Positions 1 through 8,407 of a stretch of DNA of 50,328 bases are shown here, piece by piece. Position 1 is the first letter of the stretch, and each line of letters opens with the position of its first letter. Where the stretch lies: contig JAUIAS010000022.1 of the NCBI GenBank assembly GCA_030425395.1, forward strand, positions 1 to 50,328, written 5' to 3'. The position numbers and the translations under genes were made by a program. Below the pieces are notes generated by a model that was not told where the DNA came from, did no database searches, and saw only the letters and a program-made list of their open reading frames with translations. Origin of the DNA: Alphaproteobacteria bacterium. Its GTDB lineage: Bacteria > Pseudomonadota > Alphaproteobacteria > Rhodobacterales > Rhodobacteraceae.

Positions 1-14
1 TTAGTGCTGTGTTG

Positions 15-47
15 TACGAAGGCCAGTTCCTGGTCTTGTACTTCGTA
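15..47. repeat. Nested inverted repeat at left edge
   Basis: Arms TACGAAG (15-21) and CTTCGTA (41-47) are perfect complements and enclose a smaller repeat, CCAG-TTC-CTGG (23-33). No gene can be assigned to bases 1-173. The repeat could be a hairpin of a transcript that continues outside the window or a protein-binding site; the sequence does not decide. Confidence 0.4.
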
Positions 48-173
48 GGGGCCCAACTGCTCATGCCTCCCAGCTATCACGCTGGATTCATGCAGTGAAT
101 CCCCCGCGTAGTTGTGCAACAAAGCCGTCTAAAACATATCCCGCGTTTGGGAAGCGATGTGCGAACAAGTGTA

Positions 174-199
174 TCACTCTCCTGTTTGAAGGAGAGTGA
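174..199 (-). terminator. 10-bp hairpin after the aminotransferase
   Basis: TCACTCTCCT (174-183) and AGGAGAGTGA (190-199) form a perfect 10-bp stem with a 6-base loop, 48 bases past the aminotransferase stop. There is no clear T-run on either side, so it is either a weak intrinsic terminator or a 3'-end stabilising structure. Confidence 0.45.
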
Positions 200-246
200 C
201 CTTGCATACAATGATCCGCATAATCAGAGTTATGTTAATACGTAGA

Positions 247-1602
247 TCAGGAAACCGCAGAAAAGCCAGTATCAAGGGCCGACAGGATGGTATCCACGTC
301 TGCGGCTTCCAAAACCAAGGGCGGTGATAGAATGATATTGGGGCCGGACACGCGGACCATGGCACCAGCTTCATAAGCTGCTTTCTGGATCTTGCTTGCC
401 GTGCCTTTGTCGATGGGTGTTTTGGTTGCGCGGTCTGCCACGACCTCGAGCGCACACATTAGCCCGTGCCCGCCGCGCACGTCGCCGATCAGCTCATAGC
501 GATCCGACAAATCTTGCAACCCGGCAAAAAGCTGGGCTCCACGCTCCGCTGCGTTATCCTTCACGTTCAGTCGCAAGGTTTCCTGAACCGCAGCAATGGC
601 GGCGGCGGCGCCGACCGGATGCCCGGAATATGTGTATCCTGATCCGATAGCGGCTTTGCCGGTGGTATCCTCCTCGAATACGGCGGCGACAGCGTCGGAC
701 ACCATGACCGCACCAAAGGGGAAGTAGCCATTTGTGATGGCTTTCGCGGTGCACATCAGATCGGGTTGAACTCCCCAGTGGCGCGACCCGGTCCAGCTTC
801 CGCTGCGGCCGAACGCGGTGATCACTTCATCTGCGATCAACAGTATCCCGTATTTTGAACACAGCGCGCGCACGCCTGGCATGAAGCTTTCATGCGGCGG
901 GATAACGCCACCTGCGCCCAAGATAGGCTCCATTATGAATGCTGCGATGGTCGAGGGATCCTGAAACTTGATCTCATCCTCGATATCGCCCAGAACCAAC
1001 TGAGCCAGCCGCGCGGGATCGGTTTCGTTGTATGGGTTGCGATACGTATAGGGGGCCGCCACGTGATAACAGCCGGGCAAGAGCGGCTCATATTGTGTGC
1101 GGAAATTTGCGTTTCCGTTCACCGATGCGCCCAGGGTGTGAGTTCCGTGATAGCCCTTTTTCAGAGACAGATATTTGATGCGGCCGGGTTCGCCGCGAAC
1201 CTTGTGATACTGTCGCGCGAGACGTAGTGCGATCTCGACGCTGTCGGACCCTCCCGACGTAAAGAACGCTCGGGACAACCCGTCCGGAGCAAAGAAATCC
1301 CTCAGCATTTCGGACAGCACGATCACTGCGTCGTTCGTTGTGCCACGAAACGTGGAATAATACGGCAGTTTGTCCAGTTGGTTGGCGATGGCCTGTTTGA
1401 CCGGGGCGCATGAATATCCAAGATTGACGTTCCACAGCCCGCCGACGGCATCCACGACCTCATGGCCATCGACATCTGTGATCCGCACGCCCTGCCCGCC
1501 CACGATGATTTCAGGAGGATTCGCAAGACTGTCCGCCGGGTGCGCCATCGGGTGCCAAAGATGCCGGGCGTTGTGTTCCTTCAGGAAATTTGCGTCTTTC
1601 AT
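247..1602 (-). CDS. Class III PLP-dependent aminotransferase (omega-amino acid:pyruvate type)
   Basis: A 451-residue fold-type I aminotransferase of the class III (ornithine/beta-alanine-pyruvate) family, expected to move an amino group from an omega-amino acid, amine or taurine-like substrate to pyruvate or 2-oxoglutarate. The PLP lysine is K287 in AKAITNGYFPFG; upstream are LLIADEVITAFGRSG with the cofactor aspartate and TSGGSDSVEIALRLAR for phosphate binding. Length is normal for the family. The ATG at 1602 follows GGAGGAC. It diverges from the tctC operon across about 170 bp. With the PuuC-like aldehyde dehydrogenase across the gap it could convert an amine to an aldehyde that is then oxidised; this pairing is inference and the substrate cannot be read from sequence. 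Confidence 0.9.
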   Translation of the reverse strand: MKDANFLKEHNARHLWHPMAHPADSLANPPEIIVGGQGVRITDVDGHEVVDAVGGLWNVNLGYSCAPVKQAIANQLDKLPYYSTFRGTTNDAVIVLSEMLRDFFAPDGLSRAFFTSGGSDSVEIALRLARQYHKVRGEPGRIKYLSLKKGYHGTHTLGASVNGNANFRTQYEPLLPGCYHVAAPYTYRNPYNETDPARLAQLVLGDIEDEIKFQDPSTIAAFIMEPILGAGGVIPPHESFMPGVRALCSKYGILLIADEVITAFGRSGSWTGSRHWGVQPDLMCTAKAITNGYFPFGAVMVSDAVAAVFEEDTTGKAAIGSGYTYSGHPVGAAAAIAAVQETLRLNVKDNAAERGAQLFAGLQDLSDRYELIGDVRGGHGLMCALEVVADRATKTPIDKGTASKIQKAAYEAGAMVRVSGPNIILSPPLVLEAADVDTILSALDTGFSAVS

Positions 1603-1686
1603 CGAGTGTCCTCCATCTGCACCATCTGAAAAAGCGGCGTTGAACAGGCTTTCTCTTGTCGGATGGCGTTTGTCTCAACACAATCG

Positions 1687-1715
1687 TTGACAGATGGTCG
1701 CAACAAAGACAAGAT
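1687..1715 (+). promoter_or_regulatory. Candidate sigma-70 promoter for the tct operon
   Basis: A perfect -35 hexamer TTGACA (1687-1692) is followed after 17 bases by a weak -10 match, CAAGAT (1710-1715), about 58 bases before the tctC start codon. It is the best promoter match in the divergent gap; the -10 is poor, so the call is tentative. Confidence 0.35.
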
Positions 1716-1729
1716 ATTTTCAAACCAAA

Positions 1730-1746
1730 GGTTCAAATAATGAACC
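1730..1746. promoter_or_regulatory. Palindromic operator candidate GGTTCA-N5-TGAACC
   Basis: A perfect inverted repeat, GGTTCA-AATAA-TGAACC, lies between the candidate promoter and tctC. Its position just downstream of the -10 suits a repressor site for the catabolic operon. No dedicated local regulator other than the sigma-54 activator at 9.2-10.2 kb is present in the window. Confidence 0.4.
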
Positions 1747-1772
1747 ACCAAAACGACCATCAGGAGGTCTCA

Positions 1773-2708
1773 ATGAAGAAGTTACTTGTATCCCTTGCTG
1801 CGGTTTCGGCCTTGGCGGTGCCGGGTCTGGCGCTGGCTGAATACCCTGAAAAGCCGGTTGAATTTGTTGTTCCGTGGCCTCCGGGTGATCTTGAGGACGT
1901 TCTGACGCGCATGATTGCAGAGGATTTTCAGGCAGAATATGGCGTGCCTGCCGCAGTGGTGAACAAGCCCGGCGGCGGTGGCGGGCCGTTCCCCGGTGCG
2001 GTATCGGTCGCTACCGCACCTGCGGATGGATATACCATCGGGTCGTTCATCATTGCTGTGCCTGTGGTTGGTCCGCAGATCGGCATTCCCGAGCTCAGCC
2101 CCGATCCTTTCGTTCCGCTGGGCAATTTTCTGACCTATCCATTCGTGATCGCGGCATCCGGCGACGCGCCTTATGACGACATGGTCGGCCTTGCCGCACA
2201 CGCTCAGAACACGGACGTTGTATTGGGCCATTTCGGTGCGCCTCTGGTCCCGACGCGGGTGACGATGGCGCTGGCCAAGGAGATGGGGTTTTCTTATGCG
2301 GCGGACGCGGCGTTCGACGCGCTGGATTGCAACACGCTGGCGTCTGGCGACGTGGACGTGATCAATACGACGCTACAACTGATCTTGCCTTGTCTGGATG
2401 ACGTCAAGGTTCTTGCATCAATCGGGGCGGAACGGATTGCTCTGACGCCGGATGCACCGACTGTCGCCGAACTGGCACCTTCGCTGAACGTCGCGCTGTG
2501 GAACGGGCTGTTTGTGCACAAGGACACGCCGCAGGACGTGCGCGAAAAGATCATCGCCGTGGCGAGCAAAACCGTCATGTCCGAGCGTGCGCAGAAGCTG
2601 GGTGCGGAAACTGGCGCGCTTGTCTACTGGCAGGATGCGGCAGAAGTTGAAGCGCAGATCGCATCGGATATCGAAACGCTGGGCAAGATCGGCGAGATGC
2701 TGGAATAA
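1773..2708 (+). CDS. tctC: Tripartite tricarboxylate transporter substrate-binding protein (TctC/Bug family)
   Basis: A 311-residue periplasmic binding protein of the Bug/TctC family that captures a carboxylate and delivers it to TctAB. A Sec signal peptide is visible (MKK, hydrophobic core, ALA cleavage at about residue 22), followed by the family opening YPEKPVEFVVPWPPG and NKPGGGGG. The ATG at 1773 is chosen over the in-frame upstream one at 1656 because AGGAGG (1762-1767) precedes it at good spacing and the signal peptide starts there. It is first in the operon with tctB and tctA. Bug proteins bind very varied ligands, so the substrate is unknown. Confidence 0.9.
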   Translation: MKKLLVSLAAVSALAVPGLALAEYPEKPVEFVVPWPPGDLEDVLTRMIAEDFQAEYGVPAAVVNKPGGGGGPFPGAVSVATAPADGYTIGSFIIAVPVVGPQIGIPELSPDPFVPLGNFLTYPFVIAASGDAPYDDMVGLAAHAQNTDVVLGHFGAPLVPTRVTMALAKEMGFSYAADAAFDALDCNTLASGDVDVINTTLQLILPCLDDVKVLASIGAERIALTPDAPTVAELAPSLNVALWNGLFVHKDTPQDVREKIIAVASKTVMSERAQKLGAETGALVYWQDAAEVEAQIASDIETLGKIGEMLE

Positions 2709-2724
2709 TCCGGCACCATAAGTC

Positions 2725-2749
2725 AGGGCGGGACCTCGGGCCCCGCCCT
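2725..2749 (+). terminator. Intercistronic hairpin between tctC and tctB
   Basis: AGGGCGGG (2725-2732) and CCCGCCCT (2742-2749) form a perfect 8-bp GC-rich stem 17 bases after the tctC stop. It has no T-run, so it more likely protects the tctC mRNA 3' end or partly attenuates read-through, giving more binding protein than membrane subunits. This role is inferred. Confidence 0.5.
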
Positions 2750-2773
2750 ATTGCCGCGAAAGGAATGCGCCGG

Positions 2774-3310
2774 ATGTCCACCAGACCGATCTTGACCGCG
2801 CTCAGCCGTCAAAGGCGGCGTGGTGATCTTGTTTTTGCGATTGTTTTTCTAGCGTTCTCACTGTTTTTGCTTGCAAATCTTGGCTCCCAGACTGTCTGGA
2901 AATCCAGTGGCAAACTGGTGGCGCAACCGCGGTTTTGGCCGGCGGTATCCTTGGGCGGCATGACCCTTTTTGCGCTCCTGCATGTGCTGGGATCGGTTTC
3001 GTCGCCCCGCGAACAAGGTCGCTGGCGCGAGGTGCTCCGCTGGCTTCGATCTCTGGAATTTGCAGGCTGGTTCATCGCCTATGCGGCGTTGGTTCCGATC
3101 ATTGGATTCCTGCCTTCAACCTTGCTGGTGTCGGTTCTTTTAGTGCTGCGCTGCGGTTATGGAGACGGTCGTCTGATCCTGACAACAGTCGGCCTTGGCT
3201 TTGCGATCGTGGTGATTTTTCGCGGTGTGTTGCAGGTCAAACTCCCGGCAGGGGCGATTTATGATTACCTGCCCGATGGGATCAGACAGGTCTTCTTTAT
3301 TTATTTCTGA
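2774..3310 (+). CDS. tctB: Tripartite tricarboxylate transporter small membrane subunit TctB
   Basis: A 178-residue membrane protein of the TctB family, the small subunit of the secondary tripartite carboxylate transporter. Four hydrophobic segments are visible: near residues 17-35, in the 50s-60s (RFWPAVSLGGMTLFALL), and two in the C-terminal half (AGWFIAYAALVPIIGFLP and the LTTVGLGFAIVVIFRGVL region). PRFWP and the overall layout are typical. An in-frame ATG lies at 2765, but AAAGGA sits directly against it and is about 9 bases from 2774, so the second ATG is preferred. It lies between tctC and tctA. Confidence 0.82.
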   Translation: MSTRPILTALSRQRRRGDLVFAIVFLAFSLFLLANLGSQTVWKSSGKLVAQPRFWPAVSLGGMTLFALLHVLGSVSSPREQGRWREVLRWLRSLEFAGWFIAYAALVPIIGFLPSTLLVSVLLVLRCGYGDGRLILTTVGLGFAIVVIFRGVLQVKLPAGAIYDYLPDGIRQVFFIYF

Positions 3311-3321
3311 GAGGTCGTGAC

Positions 3322-4824
3322 GTGGAAACTCTGTTGGCCGGCGCTGAACTTCTCATGCGATGGGACGTGGTTCTGGCCTTGTTCATAGGTTCGGTCGGTG
3401 GCGTGGTGATCGGAGCAATCCCTGGCGTTGGGCCGGCGGTTGCCATTGCAATCTTGTTGCCTGCCACGTTTTCCCTTGAACCGATCGTCGGGCTCACAAT
3501 GCTGTTGGGTATTTACGGGTCATCCATGTACGGTGGTGCTCTGCCCGCGATCCTGATCAATACACCCGGGACGGCGGTCAATGCGTTGACCACCTATGAC
3601 GGCTATCCCATGACCCGGCGCGGAGAAGCCCGGCGCGCCCTTGCGCTGGCCTATACCGCTTCTTTCTGGGGGGGAATTTTCGGTATCTTGTGCCTGATCT
3701 TCCTGTCGCCGGTTCTGGCGATTATCGCGCCGATGTTCGGTAGCCGCGAGATTTTTCTGGCAGCACTTCTGGGGATCGTTCTGGTGATCCTTGCGCATCG
3801 TGGACAAGTGTTTGCAGCCGGCATGTTGGCAATGTTGGGAATTTTCCTGCAGACCATCGGTCTGGATGCGGTGACATATACCAAACGCTTTACGTTCGAG
3901 ATGACGTGGCTGGCATCGGGTATAAACCTGATCGTGGTTGTGCTTGGCCTGTTCGCGCTGAGCCAGGCCTTTCTGTTGTTGCTGGAACCCGATGATCGTC
4001 CGCGTCTGGCCAAGACTGGCAGCGGGCCGCTTCTGGCCGGGTTCCGCGAAGTGGCCAAGCATAAGCGGGTGGCGACCGTGTCATCCGGATTTGGCGTGCT
4101 TATGGGCATGATTCCGGGTGTCGGGGAATTCACGGCGCAATTCATCAGCTATACCTACGCGCGCCGCACATCCAAGACGCCGGACGATTTCGGCAAAGGT
4201 TCACCCGAAGGTTTGATCGCATCCGAAGCCGCGAACAATGCCGTGCCTGCCGCCGCGATGATCCCGCTGTTGGCGCTTGGCATTCCGGGTGAGGCTCTGA
4301 CAGCAATGATGCTTTCGGTGTTTTATGTGCACAACGTCATTCCCGGCCCACAGCTTTTCCAGAACCAGCTTGATTTCGTCTATGCGCTCTATCTGGCGTT
4401 GATCGTTCTGAACGTGATCGTGTTGGGGTTCCTCATGGTGTCAACCGGCTGGCTGACACGCATTATCCGTATTCCAACCCGGTTTCTTGGTGTGCTGATC
4501 CTGATCCTGTCGTTTGTCGGGGTGTATTCGCTGCGCAATTCCTTGACTGATTGCATGATCGCGGCGGGGTTTGGGGTGTTTGGCCTGATCCTCAAGCGGC
4601 TCCACCTGCCAATTGTTCCGATCATTCTAGGGATGGTTCTGGGTGGGATCATGGAGGTCAAACTTCGCAGTGCGATGGCCCGTGTGAAAACGCCTTGGGA
4701 CATGATCGACCGTCCTATCGCCTTTCTACTTTTCCTGGCGCTCGTCGCGGTAATCGCTCTGCATTTGCGCAGCGCGTGGCGTGAAATGCGTGCTCAACAC
4801 ACAAGGGACCAGACAGATGCTTGA
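3322..4824 (+). CDS. tctA: Tripartite tricarboxylate transporter large permease TctA
   Basis: A 500-residue polytopic permease of the TctA family, the subunit that moves the substrate across the inner membrane with an ion gradient. The hallmark glycine-rich repeats occur in both halves: GAIPGVGPAVAIAILLP near residue 32 and GMIPGVGEFTAQFISY near residue 257. YGSSMYGGALPAILINTPGT and NNAVPAAAMIPLLALGIPG are also typical. The start is a GTG at 3322 with GAGG just after the tctB stop. The end overlaps the aldehyde dehydrogenase start by 8 bases, indicating translational coupling. Confidence 0.92.
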   Translation: METLLAGAELLMRWDVVLALFIGSVGGVVIGAIPGVGPAVAIAILLPATFSLEPIVGLTMLLGIYGSSMYGGALPAILINTPGTAVNALTTYDGYPMTRRGEARRALALAYTASFWGGIFGILCLIFLSPVLAIIAPMFGSREIFLAALLGIVLVILAHRGQVFAAGMLAMLGIFLQTIGLDAVTYTKRFTFEMTWLASGINLIVVVLGLFALSQAFLLLLEPDDRPRLAKTGSGPLLAGFREVAKHKRVATVSSGFGVLMGMIPGVGEFTAQFISYTYARRTSKTPDDFGKGSPEGLIASEAANNAVPAAAMIPLLALGIPGEALTAMMLSVFYVHNVIPGPQLFQNQLDFVYALYLALIVLNVIVLGFLMVSTGWLTRIIRIPTRFLGVLILILSFVGVYSLRNSLTDCMIAAGFGVFGLILKRLHLPIVPIILGMVLGGIMEVKLRSAMARVKTPWDMIDRPIAFLLFLALVAVIALHLRSAWREMRAQHTRDQTDA

Positions 4825-6304
4825 CCCCGCCCGCATCGCCGCGTTGGCCGAGACGGACATACAGCCCGCCAATCACCTCATCGACGGCACCTCTTGCGCC
4901 GCTTCTGACGGTGGGCGCAGGGACGTGATATCCCCGATTGACGGTCGGGCAATCACTACCTTGGCGTGGGGCACCGAGGACGACACCACGCGCGCGATCT
5001 CCGCTGCCCGGCGTGCGTTTGACGATGGCCGTTGGTCCGGTCTTGCCCCGGCGGCGCGCAAGGCGATCTTGCTCAAATGGGCGCAGTTGATCGAGGATAA
5101 CGCGCTCGAACTTGCGGTTCTGGGTGTGCGCGAGAACGGGACCGAGATTTCGATGGCCCTGAAGGCCGAGTCATTCTCGGCAGCGGGAACCATTCGCTAC
5201 TATGCAGAGGCCATCGACAAGATCTACGGCCAGATCGCGCCCACTGGGCCGGATGTTCTGGGCCTTGTGCATCATGATCCTGTCGGCGTGGTTGGTGCCA
5301 TCGTGCCTTGGAACTTTCCTTTGATGATCGGCGCCTGGAAGCTTGGCCCGGCCCTTGCGGCTGGCAACACCGTGGTTCTGAAACCGGCCGAGACCGCCTC
5401 TCTGAGCCTTCTGCGTCTGGCCGAATTGGGCCTTGAAGCGGGTCTGCCTGCGGGAGTGTTGAACGTCGTAACGGGTGCGGGGCATGTCGTAGGGAGGGCG
5501 ATCGGCTTATCCCGCGATGTTGATGTGCTGACCTTTACCGGGTCGGGCAATGTTGGGCGCAAGCTGATGGAGTATTCTGCGCAATCCAATCTCAAACGGA
5601 TTTATCTCGAACTCGGGGGTAAATCGCCCAACGTCATTTTTGCCGACGCGCCGGACCTTGACGAAGCGATCAAGGTGTCAGCGGCCGGAATTTTCCGCAA
5701 CTCCGGTCAGGTCTGTATCGCGGGATCGCGTCTGCTGGTGGAACGGTCAGTACATGACCGGGTTGTCGACGGTCTGGTCAAGGCCGCCGAGGCCCTGCGA
5801 GTGGGAAATCCACTGGATCCGGGCACCGGTGCGGGCGCGGTAAATTCCGCCGCCCAACTGGATCGCAACCTTGGGTTTGTCGAAGAGGCCCGCGCCCAAG
5901 GGCGTGACATCCGCACTGGCGGGGGACGTATCCTTGAGGAAACCGGAGGTTTCTATATGGCACCAACGGTGGTGGCCGGCGTGTCGCCGCAAGACCGGAT
6001 TGCCCGACAAGAAGTTTTTGGTCCGGTTCTGGCCGTGATCCCTTTTGACACCGAAGAAGAGGCCGTAGCCATTGCCAATGACAGCGAATTTGGCTTGGCA
6101 TCGGCGGTGTGGACGTCGAACCTGTCACGAGCACATCGGATGGTACGGGCGATCAAGGCCGGGCTGGTGCACGTCAATACTTATGGCGGTTCGGACCTGA
6201 CCGTTCCATTGGGTGGCGTCAAGCAATCCGGCAACGGGCATGACAAGTCGCTGCATGCCTTTGAAAAGTTCCTCAACCTCAAATCGGCGTGGATCAAGCT
6301 ATGA
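4817..6304 (+). CDS. NAD(P)-dependent aldehyde dehydrogenase, PuuC-like
   Basis: A 495-residue cytosolic aldehyde dehydrogenase that oxidises an aldehyde to the acid. The catalytic cysteine is C300 in SGQVCIAGSR. ELGGKSPNV carries the general base, IVPWNFPLM and LKPAETASLS the cofactor pocket, and the end PLGGVKQSGNGHDKSLHAF resembles PuuC/gamma-aminobutyraldehyde dehydrogenases. The ATG at 4817 has AAGGGA at 8-base spacing and overlaps the tctA stop; the ATG at 4781 would lie deeper inside tctA and lacks a good site. Its 3' end overlaps the next gene as ATGA. With the divergent aminotransferase it suggests oxidation of an amine-derived aldehyde (inference). Confidence 0.9.
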   Translation: MLDPARIAALAETDIQPANHLIDGTSCAASDGGRRDVISPIDGRAITTLAWGTEDDTTRAISAARRAFDDGRWSGLAPAARKAILLKWAQLIEDNALELAVLGVRENGTEISMALKAESFSAAGTIRYYAEAIDKIYGQIAPTGPDVLGLVHHDPVGVVGAIVPWNFPLMIGAWKLGPALAAGNTVVLKPAETASLSLLRLAELGLEAGLPAGVLNVVTGAGHVVGRAIGLSRDVDVLTFTGSGNVGRKLMEYSAQSNLKRIYLELGGKSPNVIFADAPDLDEAIKVSAAGIFRNSGQVCIAGSRLLVERSVHDRVVDGLVKAAEALRVGNPLDPGTGAGAVNSAAQLDRNLGFVEEARAQGRDIRTGGGRILEETGGFYMAPTVVAGVSPQDRIARQEVFGPVLAVIPFDTEEEAVAIANDSEFGLASAVWTSNLSRAHRMVRAIKAGLVHVNTYGGSDLTVPLGGVKQSGNGHDKSLHAFEKFLNLKSAWIKL

Positions 6305-7539
6305 CAGACAAAACCATTCTGGTGGTCGGAACCTATGATACCAAGGATGACGAACTGGCCTATATCGCGGATGTGATCACCGCGCAGGGGGGCGGTGTTC
6401 TGACGATGGACGTCAGTGTTCTGGGTGATCCGTCCAAACCAACAGATTTTTCCAAGCAAGATGTCGCAAACGAAGGTGGCCACACCATCGAGGACGCAAT
6501 CGCTTCGGAAGACGAAAACGTGGCGATGCAGATCATGGCCAAAGGGGCCAGTCTTCTGGCCGCCCGATTGCAAGCCGAAGGGCGCTTTGATGGCGTCGTC
6601 ATTCTGGGCGGGTCCATGGGTACGGACTTGGCGCTTGATGTGTGTGCGGCGCTGCCCATTGGTGTGCCGAAATACATCGTCTCGACCGTGTCGTTCTCGC
6701 CGCTGATCCCGGCAGATCGCCTTGCTGCCGATGTTCAGATGATCCTGTGGGCCGGGGGGTTGTATGGCTTGAACTCGGTCTGCAAAGCTTCGCTAAGCCA
6801 AGCCGCAGGCGCGGTTCTGGGTGCGGCCCGTGCGGTCGAACCACCCAACCGCGATCGTCCCCTGATCGGGATGACATCATTTGGCAAGACAGTGTTGCGA
6901 TACATGGTGTCGTTAAAACCTGCGTTGGAAGCGCGGGGGTTTGAGGTCGCTGTTTTTCACGCCACCGGCATGGGCGGACGCGCCTTTGAAAGCCTGGCTG
7001 CCCAAGGCAGGTTTGCGGCCGTTTTGGACTTTGCACCCCAGGAGGTGGGCAATCACCTGATGGGATCGGCGATCAGCGCGGGTGCCGATCGCATGACCAA
7101 TGCAGGGGCACAGGGGATTCCGCAAATGATCGCGCCGGGGTGTTACGATTTGATTGATTTCGTGGGTTGGCAGGAGGCGCCTGAAAAACTGCGCGGTCAG
7201 GACGTGCACGCCCATAACCGTCTTTTGTCATCGGTCCTGCTGACCGCAGATCAGCGCCGTGAAATGGCTCGAGAATTGTGCCGCAAGGCGGCAAATGCTC
7301 AGGGGCCGAACGTGATGTTCCTTCCCTTGAAGGGATGCAATGAATGGGACCGCGAGGGCGCACCGCTGCATGACGCCGAAGGGTTGGCTGCCTTTGTCGA
7401 TGAACTTCGTGCGCAGTGTCCGGCCAACCTGACATTGATCGAGTTGGAAGCACATATCAACGACGATGCCTTTGCCGCGGCGGTTCTGGCGCAATTCGAT
7501 GATTGGTGCGCAAAAGGCATTGTTGCAACCGACGCGTAG
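6301..7539 (+). CDS. Tm-1-like ATP-binding domain protein (UPF0261 family)
   Basis: A 412-residue protein of the UPF0261/Tm-1-like family; plant Tm-1 is an antiviral resistance protein, while bacterial members have no settled role. The start VGTYDTKDDELAYIADVI, the central LGGSMGTDLALDVCAALP and the C-terminal MFLPLKGCNEWDREGAPLHD are family hallmarks. The ATG at 6301 overlaps the preceding stop (ATGA); an in-frame ATG at 6289 inside the previous gene is less likely. Its position inside a transporter/dehydrogenase/CoA-transferase operon suggests a catabolic rather than a defence role, but the reaction is unknown. Confidence 0.88.
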   Translation: MTDKTILVVGTYDTKDDELAYIADVITAQGGGVLTMDVSVLGDPSKPTDFSKQDVANEGGHTIEDAIASEDENVAMQIMAKGASLLAARLQAEGRFDGVVILGGSMGTDLALDVCAALPIGVPKYIVSTVSFSPLIPADRLAADVQMILWAGGLYGLNSVCKASLSQAAGAVLGAARAVEPPNRDRPLIGMTSFGKTVLRYMVSLKPALEARGFEVAVFHATGMGGRAFESLAAQGRFAAVLDFAPQEVGNHLMGSAISAGADRMTNAGAQGIPQMIAPGCYDLIDFVGWQEAPEKLRGQDVHAHNRLLSSVLLTADQRREMARELCRKAANAQGPNVMFLPLKGCNEWDREGAPLHDAEGLAAFVDELRAQCPANLTLIELEAHINDDAFAAAVLAQFDDWCAKGIVATDA

Positions 7540-7594
7540 ACCGGGCCAGAGCACTGCGCTAGGGTTGCGGCGTGATTAAGGGAGGATAGCCATC

Positions 7595-8407
7595 ATGTTT
7601 GCACATCCAAGTGACCTTGCCGCGCAGATTGGTGATGCAAGCGCGATCATCATGGCTAAGGGTGAGGCACCTGATACTCCCTTGGCTATTGTTCATGACC
7701 TGATCCGTCTGGGCCGCCGCAATTTGCATATCGTCACCCTACCCGCCTGTGCCAACCCGGTCAGCGGCATGGCCGTCGATATGCTGATTGGCAGCGGTTG
7801 CGTCGCGTCCATCGAAACCTCCGGCGTGTCGCTGGGCGAGGTCGGCTCGGCACCGCAATTCACAAACGCGGTTCGCGAAGGCCGGATTGCCATTACGGAC
7901 GCCACCTGCCCCGCGCTGTATGCCGCTGTGCAAGCCGGCGCCAAGGGACAACCGTTTACCACCCTGCGGGGTTTGATCGGCAGTGACGTGGAACGCCATC
8001 GGGAGGACTATCGCGTAATTGACAATCCCTTTGAACCGGGTGATCCGGTGGTTGCGATCAAGGCGATCAACCCCGATGTGGCGGTGTTTCATGCCCCTGC
8101 GGCGGACCGCAACGGCAATATCTGGATCGGACGCAATCGCGATCTGTTGTATGCGGCACAATCGGCAAACCGCGCCGTCATTACCGTCGAAGAGGTGCAT
8201 GACACCGATTATTTTGATGATGACAAAATGGCTGCTGGGGTTCTGCCGGCGGCATATGTCACGGCGGTTGCCCATGTGCCGGGCGGTGCGCGCACGGGCA
8301 TTCCGGGCCGCATTTCCGAGCATGTCGCGGCTTATCGACAGGCCGCACGCAGCCCCGAAGGCTTTGCCTCCTGGATGTCCGGCACCTTGTCACAGGTTGC
8401 AGCATGA
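7595..8407 (+). CDS. CoA-transferase family I, subunit A
   Basis: A 270-residue alpha subunit of a two-subunit CoA-transferase (glutaconate/3-oxoacid type), which would move CoA from a donor thioester to the acid made by this pathway. Visible features are a Rossmann-like region around VHDLIRLGRRNLHIVTLP, a glycine-rich GVSLGEVGSAPQF segment, and the second-half block DVAVFHAPAADRNGNIWIG typical of subunit A. GGGAGG precedes the ATG. It is translationally coupled to subunit B by a 4-base ATGA overlap. The substrate cannot be named; the transporter and dehydrogenase suggest a small carboxylate. Confidence 0.85.
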   Translation: MFAHPSDLAAQIGDASAIIMAKGEAPDTPLAIVHDLIRLGRRNLHIVTLPACANPVSGMAVDMLIGSGCVASIETSGVSLGEVGSAPQFTNAVREGRIAITDATCPALYAAVQAGAKGQPFTTLRGLIGSDVERHREDYRVIDNPFEPGDPVVAIKAINPDVAVFHAPAADRNGNIWIGRNRDLLYAAQSANRAVITVEEVHDTDYFDDDKMAAGVLPAAYVTAVAHVPGGARTGIPGRISEHVAAYRQAARSPEGFASWMSGTLSQVAA

